A stretch of 64,000 bases of DNA from Chryseobacterium cheonjiense (GTDB lineage Bacteria > Bacteroidota > Bacteroidia > Flavobacteriales > Weeksellaceae): assembly GCF_012927265.1 (NCBI RefSeq), contig NZ_JABBGF010000003.1, positions 310,001 to 374,000 of the forward strand, read 5' to 3'. The notes beneath the pieces were generated by a model. That model had not been told where the DNA came from. It searched no databases and saw only the letters and a list, made by a program, of their open reading frames with translations. Position 1 is the stretch's first letter, and every line of letters begins with the position of its first letter. Positions 34,778 through 43,263 of this stretch are shown one piece after another. Made by a program: the position numbers and the translations under genes.

Positions 34778-34780
34778 ATT

Positions 34781-35779
34781 TTATGCCTGTTGCGCTAAAT
34801 ATTCTGTATAAAACTCCTGAGTTTCTTTAATGAGCGCATCCATTTCTTCTAAAGTAAATACTTCTAAGAATTTCTTTCTGAAATCTTTAAAGTGAGGAAC
34901 ACCACGGAAATAATTGCTGTAATGCTGTCTCATTTCAACCAATCCTAATCGTTCTCCTTTCCATTCTGCACTCCATTCAGCGTGCTGGCGAACGGCCAGT
35001 AATCTGTCTTCGATAGTTGGAGCAGGCAAATGCTCTCCGGTCTTAAAGAAGTGTTTAATTTCATTAAAAATCCATGGATACCCAATAGCAGCCCTTCCGA
35101 TCATAATTCCGTCGCAGGCGTACTTCTGTTTGTACTCCAATGCTTTTTCAGGAGAATCAATATCCCCGTTTCCAAAAATCGGAATCTCAATATTTGGATT
35201 TTGCTTGATTCTTGAAATATGCTCCCAGTCTGCTTCGCCTTTATACATCTGCGCACGCGTTCTGGCATGAATCGTCAATGCTTTGATCCCCGTTTCCTGC
35301 AGACGTTCCGCTACTTCATCAATATTGATGGAAGTACTGTCCCAGCCTAAACGTGTTTTAACGGTTACCGGTAAGCTTGTTGAGCGTACAACCGCTTTGG
35401 TAAGACGAACCATTAAATCTATATCTTTTAAAACTCCGGCTCCCGCGCCTTTGCAGACAACTTTTTTTACAGGACAACCGAAATTGATATCAACAAGATC
35501 AGGATTTACCGTTTCTACAATTCTTGCCGACATGGCCATTGCTTCCTCATCACCGCCAAAGATCTGAATTCCCACAGGTCTTTCATAGTCGAAGATATCC
35601 AGTTTTTTTCTGCTTTTAATCGCGTCACGAATTAACCCTTCTGAAGAGATGAATTCAGAGTACATCAGGTCTGCACCGTGCATTTTGCATAATCTTCTGA
35701 ATGGCGGATCGCTTACATCCTCCATGGGTGCCAATAAAAGCGGAAATTCCGGCAGTTCTATATTGCCAATTTTTATCAT
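34781..35779 (-). CDS. dusB: tRNA-dihydrouridine synthase B
   Basis: A 332-residue FMN enzyme that reduces uridine in the D-loop of tRNA. Signatures: LLAPMEDVSDPPFRRLC at the N-terminus, INFGCPVKKVVCKGAGAG with the catalytic Cys (about residue 111), KTRLGWD, LTIHARTRAQMYKGEADW, GNGDI and CDGIMIGRAAIGYPW. The NFGCP..KV..KGAG form matches the DusB branch. Length normal. No partner gene (fis) is present, as expected for this phylum. Confidence 0.95.
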   Translation of the reverse strand: MIKIGNIELPEFPLLLAPMEDVSDPPFRRLCKMHGADLMYSEFISSEGLIRDAIKSRKKLDIFDYERPVGIQIFGGDEEAMAMSARIVETVNPDLVDINFGCPVKKVVCKGAGAGVLKDIDLMVRLTKAVVRSTSLPVTVKTRLGWDSTSINIDEVAERLQETGIKALTIHARTRAQMYKGEADWEHISRIKQNPNIEIPIFGNGDIDSPEKALEYKQKYACDGIMIGRAAIGYPWIFNEIKHFFKTGEHLPAPTIEDRLLAVRQHAEWSAEWKGERLGLVEMRQHYSNYFRGVPHFKDFRKKFLEVFTLEEMDALIKETQEFYTEYLAQQA

Positions 35780-35801
35780 GCTGCAAATTTACAACTTTTT
35801 C

Positions 35802-35838
35802 AAAAAAATAAATCCTTTATTCTGAGTAAAGGATTTAT
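35802..35838 (-). terminator. Terminator after the minus-strand T9SS gene
   Basis: ATAAATCCTTTA (35808-35819), 7-nt loop, TAAAGGATTTAT (35827-35838), with the T run on the minus strand at 35802-35807. Confidence 0.85.
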
Positions 35839-35878
35839 TATCAATTGTTATTGAAATAAGCTCTGTGTTTATCAATAA

Positions 35879-36898
35879 TTATTTTTTAATAATCTTAGAA
35901 GAAAACCTTTGGTTGCCATCTGAAATTTCAACCGTATAATCACCTTTTTGTAAATAAGTAACATTAATATTTTCGGAATAGCTTTCCTTGAAAACCTTTC
36001 TTCCTGCCGTATCGAAAATGGTAATAACGGTTTTTTTGCTGTTATAGCTTTCCGGTAATGCTATTTTCAGTGAACTGCTTATAGGGTTTTCAAGTATTTT
36101 AACTTCTTTTTTGCCATTTGCTGTTTCGGATGTTCCCAGGATTGTAATGAAAAGGTCACTGTACAGTTTAGCGGCCTTAAATGATGTAATGTTAGTTGTT
36201 GGAATACTGGTTGTATTTGTTCTTATTTGAAACCGGTCCAGATTTAATGTGCTTCCAAAATCACTTCCGCTGGAAATGGTAAGATCTGCTGTTGTAGGTT
36301 CTGCTGCAGATGAAGGATTGAGGTATATAGACATTACGTCATCTGTTGTACTTCCTGCATTATAGGTGTATTTTACCACGACTAAATGCGTAGTGTTAAG
36401 CGGTAATACTGTGGTGGAATAAGTATTGGTGCCTGTATTTTTTGATCCACCTACTTTGAAGCCGCCTGCTGCATTCTGAAAGGCAATCCTGATTGCTGTA
36501 TTAAAAGCACCTCCGCTCAGTATTCTGATGAAATCTCCAGGTGTTGTTGCAGGTACGGCACTCGCATTTACCAAAAAAGAAAAATAAAAAGTAGTACCGT
36601 CGGCCGGCATAGCCATTGGTGTGAAGTTTCTTCCTACGGCATCCTGGTCAGGGATAGTTTTTGCAGAATTTGTAGCGGAACTGTAGTTTGTATAAGTTTG
36701 GGCAAATGCTGCCACCTTGGTATTACTGCATCCGAATGAGGCACAGGCACCTCCTCCGTAAGTACTTGAGCTGTTTGTCCAGCTTCCCTGTCCGCTTAAT
36801 TGAGTTGCTGTATAGGAGCTGAGATCATCATTTAAAAGTAATTGTGCGTTTAAGCTGTGTGCCAGGAAAGCGCACGCAAGAAATAAAATTTTTCTCAT
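35879..36898 (-). CDS. T9SS cargo protein with type A sorting domain
   Basis: A 339-residue protein: signal peptide (MRKILFLACAFLAHSLNA, then Q), a region of about 230 residues resembling a concanavalin-like jelly roll (LLLNDDLSSYTATQLSGQGS, FYFSFLVNASAVP, LDRFQIRTNTTSIP), and a C-terminal type A sorting domain (ILENPISSSLKIALP to KIIKK, about 268-339). It should be exported by the type IX system and attached to or released from the surface. Ligand or enzymatic role unknown. Confidence 0.88.
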   Translation of the reverse strand: MRKILFLACAFLAHSLNAQLLLNDDLSSYTATQLSGQGSWTNSSSTYGGGACASFGCSNTKVAAFAQTYTNYSSATNSAKTIPDQDAVGRNFTPMAMPADGTTFYFSFLVNASAVPATTPGDFIRILSGGAFNTAIRIAFQNAAGGFKVGGSKNTGTNTYSTTVLPLNTTHLVVVKYTYNAGSTTDDVMSIYLNPSSAAEPTTADLTISSGSDFGSTLNLDRFQIRTNTTSIPTTNITSFKAAKLYSDLFITILGTSETANGKKEVKILENPISSSLKIALPESYNSKKTVITIFDTAGRKVFKESYSENINVTYLQKGDYTVEISDGNQRFSSKIIKK

Positions 36899-37116
36899 GT
36901 GTTTTTTTATTATTTATTATGCGAAAATATAAAATAATTATAAATAAACAATGTGAAAGTTTGTTGCTTGGATTGGTATATGTTATTGATTGTTAAATGG
37001 TTGGTTAAATTTATTAATACAAATAGTATATTTATATTTTACATCTTGTTGTTAATAAAGAAACGGTTGAAATTATTAATCTAAATAATATTTTAAGTTA
37101 ATAAAATAAAAAAGAA

Positions 37117-40100
37117 TTAAAAGCTCGCTTTTACCTGCATGCTTCCGATGTGAATAGTTCTGTCCCCGGAATTTCTTCCTTCATAATTTAAGTTAAGTTG
37201 AATGAAAGAATTAAGTGCCTGCTGGATGAATACACTCCAAACCTGGTTTTTTCCCGGCTTTAGCCCGTCAAGCATCTGGTTGCCCACAATGCTGAAATTA
37301 TTTCCCGTAAAATTATTATTGATGAAAGAGAAGTTCCCCCTGATGGACGTTTTTCTGCGCTCCCATTGTATGGTTCCGGTGATATCAAAAGCTTTGAGAA
37401 GTTCCTCACCATCAATCCTGTCTTTTTGGCGGAAAGCTGAAGAAAGCTCAGCTTGGATAGCATCAGTAAATTTATAGGTCGCTTTCGGTTTTGTTTCGAA
37501 ATTATTCAGGCGGTAATCCCGAGTTGCAAATAGTTGTGAAGAATTCCGGATATCATGTACCGAATTCTCCCAGTCGATCCTGAATTCTTTATTAAACCAA
37601 TATCCTATATTTAAAAAATGGGAAATCTGCTCCCGTTCTTCATTGCTGAAATTCGCATTGATGAGGTTGTCATTGGAGATGAAACGATAGTTCCCGTTCC
37701 ATCCGGATTTTTCAGTAGGGCTGAATTGTGCAGATGCCAGAATATTCTGGTTCTTCAGGATCTGGTCATCACTTTTCTCAAAAGGATTAAGCACAAGAAC
37801 CTTATCTTTTTTATAAAATGAGTTTTGGGAATTCAGTGAAATATTAAAATTCCAGCGTTTCAGAAATCTGTTTTCAGAATTAAAAACAACAGAAGGGTTT
37901 ACAAATAACGCCAGCTGAATTTTATTTTTATTAGAAGGAATGTACCGTACGGAATTGGTGTAAATCCTGATATATTGCGCCAGATCCGAATATTCTGCAA
38001 TTTCAAATTCGTCAAGCTGCTGAACGCCGTCGCCATTATAGTCTGTCCATTTATAAATACCCTGCCCGTCGGTTACTTTTATATATTGGAATTCCCTCTG
38101 CGCCTCCTGTCCATTTCCCAGTTCATAGAAAGCCTGTAGCCTCATGCCGTTTCTGAAAAGCTGCTGGTTATAAAGAATATTTCCCACTACAAAATCATTG
38201 TTTCGGGAAGCATCCACATCCTGGTTCTGGTAGAAAAATTTACGGTAATGAAGAAGAGCGTTTAAAGTTGTTTTTTCTGTTTTAATAAGCTGGCTTTCCG
38301 CCATGAATCCTAAAATGTTATTCATTCTCTGCAACCTGTTGTCACGTACCGAGTCATTGGCGCGCATATAAACTTTTGTAAGCAGTTTTGTACGGGTACT
38401 GTCACCGATTTTTTTCTGCACAAAAATTTCTCTCCAGCTGAAGCTCGTGACATCCATCAGCTGAGTGTCATTGTATTTCTTTTCATTATGCTCCATGCTT
38501 CCGCCAATAGCCCAGCTTCCTTTTTTTCCTGTATATTCGGTAGAAGCGCCACCTCTGATGAATTTGGTATCCTGAAGGATAGCGTTGGTATTCAGGTATG
38601 ATAAATTTCCTTTGGTAAAAAACTTACCACTGATCCAGCCGAAGTCCAGATCATTTTTTACTCCTTTATAAGAATCCTGTTCATCAAGATAATTGATTCT
38701 GTAATTAAGGGTAGATTTATTATTCCATTTATTTAAAAAGCTGAAGATAAACCTGTTTTGCGTTCTTCCGCTAAACTCTTGTGCAAGGTTGAAATCCCTG
38801 GAGAATTCCACATCATTGATCCTGTCTAAAATATGAAATTGTCTGTCGATGTACTGGTACTCAAAATTAGGAGTTCCTTTCCAGCTATTTTTGGTGAAAG
38901 TTTTGTTTCCGAAGACCCTCCATGCATATCCTATATTCTGGTCAGAATCTTTCGAAGAAAACAGGTTGACATCGTAATTGCTCAATGAGATATCTGCCCC
39001 TATTTTTCCGTCTTTTAAAAGATACTCGGAATTGAATGAATATACCTGCGATTTTTCAGGCGAAGGAAGCTTTCTTACGGCACGATAGTCTCCCATGTTT
39101 GGGCCTACGTACTGGAAAACCCGTCCGTTATTGGTAGTCTGTGTTATTTTATAATCTCCGAGATTGGCTCCGAAATACGTGAATGAAACCGTATAAAGAG
39201 TCTGGGTTGCATCTGTTGAAAATTCATAATAATTTCCCGAAGGATTCTGAACAAGCCGGTAAAGAATTTTATTGACATCATATTCGGCAATAACACCGGA
39301 AGGAGCATACATCAGATTCGGATTATTTCCTGCATCGGCCAGGATTTGCTGATCTTCCGTGGAAAGATTCAATGCCAGCGGAGCATTTTTATTGTCATTT
39401 TCCATAAACCAGTTAAGTCCGAGCTTTAGTTTTTCTCTTTTATGCTCAACTTTTCCGGTAAACAAATATCTTGAATAATTCCTGTTGGTATAATTATAGG
39501 AAATGGTAATAAAGTTTTGCTGGAAAATAGGCCGGAAGCTGGTAAATGTTACTTCTCCCGTATTATAATTGATAATATAATCCTGGTTTTCTCCGCGTTT
39601 CATCAGAATACCGTCTATAAATACCTGTTCTGATCCGGAGATCAGGGTAATAAACTGTTCTCCGTTTTTTCCTGTAAGCCGGTAAGGTCCCTGGTTTCCT
39701 TCAACTCCCTGAAAACGGATTCTGTGGAATTCACTTCGTGCAACTCCCATTGAGACATCTACAAATGTTTTGTTATCTTTCCCGAATTCCGTCTGAAATT
39801 CAAGACCCATGCTTCGTCTCTGATATTTGGCAAAATAATTTTTGGCTTCCACAAGATCAAGATGTCCGGCTCTGAGGATAGACTTGTCCTTGATATTAAG
39901 CTGCATATAAATTTTGTCAAATTCTTCAAGCGTCTGAGTATATCCGTCTGCCTGAATCGGCAAGTTATGATCAGAAATACTCGCAAGAATCGTCACATCT
40001 TTCGAAAGCCTTCCCGAGATCTGCAAATCCATGGAGCTTTGAACCGACTGGCCCTGATTGTTACCGAATGTAATTCCCCGGATAATGGAACCTTTAGAAT

Positions 40101-40365
40101 TGAGTTCGCCCAGAAATCTTTTTTTATCATTCCTCGCAAGAACGGCTTCATCAACAATAATTCGGTTGCTGGTTTTGACGAAGTCCATCGTGTCTTTGGC
40201 AAAAATATCCTGTTCGAATCTGGCGGCAAGAATACTGTCCTGTTTAATGCTGTCCTGCTTGATACTATCTTGTGGAAGATTGGGATTTTTCCAGGTGAAT
40301 ATTTGTGCATTTCCTGAGAAAATGCCCATGCAAAACATCGTGAATATCAGAATGTAATTCCGCAA
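37117..40365 (-). CDS. Large outer-membrane beta-barrel protein of unknown function
   Basis: A 1082-residue protein with a signal peptide (MRNYILIFTMFCMGIFSGNA, then Q). A short proline- and DSIKQ-repeat segment follows (three QDSIK-like units, residues about 31-45, from 15-nt DNA repeats near 40231-40275). Around 215-290 occurs the pattern GPYRLTGKNG...FITLISGSEQVF, IDGILMKRGENQDYIINYNT, GEVTFTS, a domain also seen in large Bacteroidota surface proteins such as SprA-type ones. The rest is a long run of barrel-like strands ending QVKASF. It is far too short for SprA itself. Start codon is TTG; the signal peptide supports it. Function unknown. Confidence 0.8.
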   Translation of the reverse strand: MRNYILIFTMFCMGIFSGNAQIFTWKNPNLPQDSIKQDSIKQDSILAARFEQDIFAKDTMDFVKTSNRIIVDEAVLARNDKKRFLGELNSKGSIIRGITFGNNQGQSVQSSMDLQISGRLSKDVTILASISDHNLPIQADGYTQTLEEFDKIYMQLNIKDKSILRAGHLDLVEAKNYFAKYQRRSMGLEFQTEFGKDNKTFVDVSMGVARSEFHRIRFQGVEGNQGPYRLTGKNGEQFITLISGSEQVFIDGILMKRGENQDYIINYNTGEVTFTSFRPIFQQNFITISYNYTNRNYSRYLFTGKVEHKREKLKLGLNWFMENDNKNAPLALNLSTEDQQILADAGNNPNLMYAPSGVIAEYDVNKILYRLVQNPSGNYYEFSTDATQTLYTVSFTYFGANLGDYKITQTTNNGRVFQYVGPNMGDYRAVRKLPSPEKSQVYSFNSEYLLKDGKIGADISLSNYDVNLFSSKDSDQNIGYAWRVFGNKTFTKNSWKGTPNFEYQYIDRQFHILDRINDVEFSRDFNLAQEFSGRTQNRFIFSFLNKWNNKSTLNYRINYLDEQDSYKGVKNDLDFGWISGKFFTKGNLSYLNTNAILQDTKFIRGGASTEYTGKKGSWAIGGSMEHNEKKYNDTQLMDVTSFSWREIFVQKKIGDSTRTKLLTKVYMRANDSVRDNRLQRMNNILGFMAESQLIKTEKTTLNALLHYRKFFYQNQDVDASRNNDFVVGNILYNQQLFRNGMRLQAFYELGNGQEAQREFQYIKVTDGQGIYKWTDYNGDGVQQLDEFEIAEYSDLAQYIRIYTNSVRYIPSNKNKIQLALFVNPSVVFNSENRFLKRWNFNISLNSQNSFYKKDKVLVLNPFEKSDDQILKNQNILASAQFSPTEKSGWNGNYRFISNDNLINANFSNEEREQISHFLNIGYWFNKEFRIDWENSVHDIRNSSQLFATRDYRLNNFETKPKATYKFTDAIQAELSSAFRQKDRIDGEELLKAFDITGTIQWERRKTSIRGNFSFINNNFTGNNFSIVGNQMLDGLKPGKNQVWSVFIQQALNSFIQLNLNYEGRNSGDRTIHIGSMQVKASF

Positions 40366-40473
40366 GCCTTTAAAAATAATCCGTAAAAATACTCAAAAAT
40401 TGTTTATAGAAAGGGTTTTACTATTATTAACAAAAAATTAACCCTATTATTGTCTTATGACGAAAAATTGGTG

Positions 40474-40481
40474 TAATTTTG
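40474..40481 (+). promoter_or_regulatory. -7 element of the T9SS gene at 40516
   Basis: TAATTTTG fits TAnnTTTG, 34 nt before the ATG; a TTG lies 21 nt upstream. Confidence 0.5.
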
Positions 40482-40515
40482 ACCTGTAAATTATTAATAA
40501 TTAAATTTTAAAGAC

Positions 40516-41301
40516 ATGAAAAAAATTTATTCTTTATTTGCTACAGTAATGTTAAGCATCAGTTTGTTTGCGCAAACTACAATCTACTCAGAAAATATGG
40601 GTAATCCTTCCACAACAACTGCGATTGCTGCAAATTCATTTCAAAATGCGGCGCCAATCCTATATTCAGGCACTGCTGATGTAAGATCTACCACATCATC
40701 TACAGGATATATAGGAGCTTCAGGCGGAGGGAACATATTTTTTACAGGTACTGTAGGAACAAACTTTATTGTGAGTGGGATTGACACATCTAGCTACAGC
40801 AATATCCAGATGAGTTTTGGGCAGCTTAAAACTACCAATGCCGCCAATAATGAATTAACAGTTGAAGTAAGTACAGATGGGAATTCTTGGGATCTCTTGT
40901 CATATACAAGAGCTACAGGGGCAGGAACTTCTAACTATATACTTATAACGCCAACAGGAACTATTCCTTCAACATCAAATTTGAGAATCAGATTTACAAA
41001 TACTTCAAGTGCACAGTGGAGAATCGATGATCTGAAGTTAACAGGATCAATTGGTTCGCTTGCTGTTAATGAATCATCTAAAGTAAAAGGGTTATTTGTA
41101 AAAAATACTTTGGTAGATTCTGAACTCAACTTCGGAATGACAGGAAATGTGAAAATTTATAATCTTTCAGGTCAGGTCGTTAAAACTTTCTCAGTAAAAG
41201 AAAATGAAGCAGTTGATGTATCAGATTTATTAAAAGGTAATTATATTGTTACTGGTTTGGTAAACGGAAAAAATATTTCACAGAAGATTATTAAAAAATA
41301 A
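40516..41301 (+). CDS. T9SS cargo protein, small jelly-roll type
   Basis: A 261-residue protein: signal peptide (MKKIYSLFATVMLSISLFA, then Q), a single beta-sandwich of about 160 residues (TTIYSENMGNPSTTTAIAAN, FIVSGIDTSSYSNIQMSFGQ, LRIRFTNTSSAQWRIDDLKL), and a short type A sorting domain (VKIYNLSGQVVKTFSV to KIIKK). The RIDDLKL end of the sandwich resembles carbohydrate-binding or adhesin-like modules. Its last 75 residues are closely similar to those of the lamin-tail protein at 42337, suggesting a shared ancestral export domain. Function unknown. Confidence 0.85.
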   Translation: MKKIYSLFATVMLSISLFAQTTIYSENMGNPSTTTAIAANSFQNAAPILYSGTADVRSTTSSTGYIGASGGGNIFFTGTVGTNFIVSGIDTSSYSNIQMSFGQLKTTNAANNELTVEVSTDGNSWDLLSYTRATGAGTSNYILITPTGTIPSTSNLRIRFTNTSSAQWRIDDLKLTGSIGSLAVNESSKVKGLFVKNTLVDSELNFGMTGNVKIYNLSGQVVKTFSVKENEAVDVSDLLKGNYIVTGLVNGKNISQKIIKK

Positions 41302-41324
41302 TTTTAACAAATTATTAAATATGA

Positions 41325-41354
41325 GCATTATTTTAACCAAATAATGCTTTTTTT
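41325..41354 (+). terminator. Terminator after the 40516 gene
   Basis: GCATTATTT (41325-41333), 5-nt loop, AAATAATGC (41339-41347) and seven T. It covers the possible upstream ATG of the next gene, which argues for the later start at 41389. Confidence 0.85.
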
Positions 41355-41388
41355 GTATCTTTATGCTGTATTTTTAAAATTATATAGT

Positions 41389-42177
41389 ATGAAAAAAATT
41401 TTTACTGTTTTGGCAGTTGTAGCTGTAGGTGCATTTACAAATGCTCAAAATTTGATTTCAAATGGAGATCTTGAAACATGGACGGATGCTGCTGTTAAAC
41501 CAGACGGTTGGTTCAGCATGGGCGGTGGTGCTAAAGAAACGGCACTTGTTCACGGAGGAAGTAATTCAGCTAAAATTTCACCAGTATCGGTAAGTACTAA
41601 TGGAAATTTAGATTATATTGATGTACCTGCAACAGGAAATACCAATTACACAGTTTCTTACTGGGTGTTAGATAATGATCCTAATGCAAGAGCCAGACAC
41701 TGGATTCAGTTCAGAACAGCCAGCAGTAACATAACTGTTAGCGGAAGTCCTTTCCAACCTTCAACATATACATCAGATAGTGCTAGTTGGGTAAATGTAA
41801 CTGCTACAGCAACAAGTCCGGCAACAACCGAATTTCTAAGGCTTAGTTTGAGAGTATATGCTCAAAATAGTGTGACAACAGGCGCGATTTATTTCGATGA
41901 TATTGTATTGGCTCAATCTTCTTCATTAGGTGTAGTTAATCCTGAAATTATCAAAAATAGCGTGAAATTATCAAGTACACTAGTGAAAAATTCATTTGAT
42001 ATTTATCTGAAAGGAAATGCAGAAGTAAAAATTGTATCAGCTTCTGGACAAATTTTTGAAAATAAAAAAATAACCGACTTTGCTAGCATTGATGCATCAA
42101 AATTACCGGTAGGTGTAAATTTCGTACAGATTAATCAAAACGGAAATATTATTGTTAAAAAAGTAATCAAGCAATAG
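41389..42177 (+). CDS. T9SS cargo protein with carbohydrate-binding-like domain
   Basis: A 262-residue protein. Signal peptide MKKIFTVLAVVAVGAFTNA, then QNLISNGDLETWTDAAVKPD, the usual opening of a CBM4/9-like or galactose-binding-like beta sandwich (about 20-180, with GAIYFDDIVLAQ at its end). A C-terminal type A sorting domain follows (VKIVSASGQIFENKKI to KKVIKQ). It has no catalytic domain, so an adhesin or binding role is likely. The ATG at 41389 opens the signal peptide; a longer frame from 41344 would start in the terminator of the preceding gene. Confidence 0.85.
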   Translation: MKKIFTVLAVVAVGAFTNAQNLISNGDLETWTDAAVKPDGWFSMGGGAKETALVHGGSNSAKISPVSVSTNGNLDYIDVPATGNTNYTVSYWVLDNDPNARARHWIQFRTASSNITVSGSPFQPSTYTSDSASWVNVTATATSPATTEFLRLSLRVYAQNSVTTGAIYFDDIVLAQSSSLGVVNPEIIKNSVKLSSTLVKNSFDIYLKGNAEVKIVSASGQIFENKKITDFASIDASKLPVGVNFVQINQNGNIIVKKVIKQ

Positions 42178-42200
42178 TTAATTCACACTTAAAATAAAAA

Positions 42201-42231
42201 AAAGCCGCTCTAAAAAGCGGCTTTTTTTTAT
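42201..42231 (+). terminator. Terminator after the 41389 gene
   Basis: AAAGCCGCT, 6-nt loop, AGCGGCTTT and a long T run. Confidence 0.9.
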
Positions 42232-42336
42232 TTATTATTTAATTATAATTTGAATAATTCGTAAAAAATGTGGTATATGGTTAATTTTTTGGCATTAATC
42301 TTGTTGATATTTTGTTAACATATAAATCACTTGATT

Positions 42337-43194
42337 ATGAAAAAAGCATTTACTTTTATCGGGCTTGTCTCGATGGCAGCATGTTCTTATGCGCAGATTG
42401 TAATTAATGAAATTTACACAGGAGGTGGTCTTTTAGGAGCAACCTTAACGAATGATTTCATAGAATTGAGAAACATCGGTAATTCAACGGCTACATTAAC
42501 GGGAGCTACAATTCAGTACGGTTCTGCTACCGGAGCATTTACTCAGTATCACACTTTACCTACGATCACTTTAAATCCAGGACAGACATACCTGATTCAG
42601 GAAGGTGGCGATGGAGGAGGGATTATCAATCTTGTAAATCCGAACCTTATAGTTAATGTAGTATTGAACTTCGATGGTTCCGGTCCGGTCGTTGGTGCCG
42701 GGCTAGGGATAGGGCTTACTTCCGGAAAAGTTGCATTAGCTAGCAACACAACTCAGGTAACGGGTCCTACGGCGTCCAATGTTTTAGATTTTGTAGGATA
42801 CGGAACGGCAAATCAGTACGAAGGAGCGGGGAGTGCTCCATCACCTACGATCCTGAATTCTATTACAAGAGTTTCAGGTGATACCAACAACAATAATGTT
42901 GATTTTACCATCGGATTGCCAACGCCGCAGGGAGGAACTTTAGCGGTTAGTGACATATCCTCAAACGGTGTACGTGCCAATTTCATTAAAAATACTTTTG
43001 TAAAAAACAGTGAAATTGTTTTTGGCACTGATGTAAAAGACGTGAAAGTCTATAATATGATGGGACAGGTTGTGAAAACGGCCTCTGTAAGAGAGAATGA
43101 ATCATTAAATGTGGATGAACTTCAAAAAGGAAATTATATCGTAACGGGTACCATTAATAATGAACCGGTTTCTCAAAAAATACTGAAAGATTAA
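42337..43194 (+). CDS. T9SS cargo protein with lamin-tail domain
   Basis: A 285-residue protein: signal peptide (MKKAFTFIGLVSMAACSYA, then Q), a lamin-tail domain at about 20-175 (IVINEIYTGGG, NDFIELRNIGNSTATLTGAT, TLNPGQTYLIQEGG, VLDFVGYGTANQYEG), and a type A sorting domain (VKVYNMMGQVVKTASV to QKILKD). Lamin-tail domains of this kind occur in secreted bacterial nucleases and surface proteins; no nuclease domain is present here. Start is ATG 42337; an in-frame TTG six nt upstream is unlikely. Confidence 0.9.
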   Translation: MKKAFTFIGLVSMAACSYAQIVINEIYTGGGLLGATLTNDFIELRNIGNSTATLTGATIQYGSATGAFTQYHTLPTITLNPGQTYLIQEGGDGGGIINLVNPNLIVNVVLNFDGSGPVVGAGLGIGLTSGKVALASNTTQVTGPTASNVLDFVGYGTANQYEGAGSAPSPTILNSITRVSGDTNNNNVDFTIGLPTPQGGTLAVSDISSNGVRANFIKNTFVKNSEIVFGTDVKDVKVYNMMGQVVKTASVRENESLNVDELQKGNYIVTGTINNEPVSQKILKD

Positions 43195-43217
43195 ATTTCA
43201 TACCATCTAAAATACCA

Positions 43218-43249
43218 ATGTCTCAGAATAATTTCTGAGGCATTTTTTA
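43218..43249 (+). terminator. Terminator after the lamin-tail gene
   Basis: ATGTCTCAGAA, 4-nt loop, TTCTGAGGCAT (one G-T pair), then T run. Confidence 0.85.
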
Positions 43250-43263
43250 TTAAATAGAAGTGC

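Noticed and set aside
37117..40365. Identification as SprA
   Set aside because: SprA is more than twice this length; only one motif is shared.
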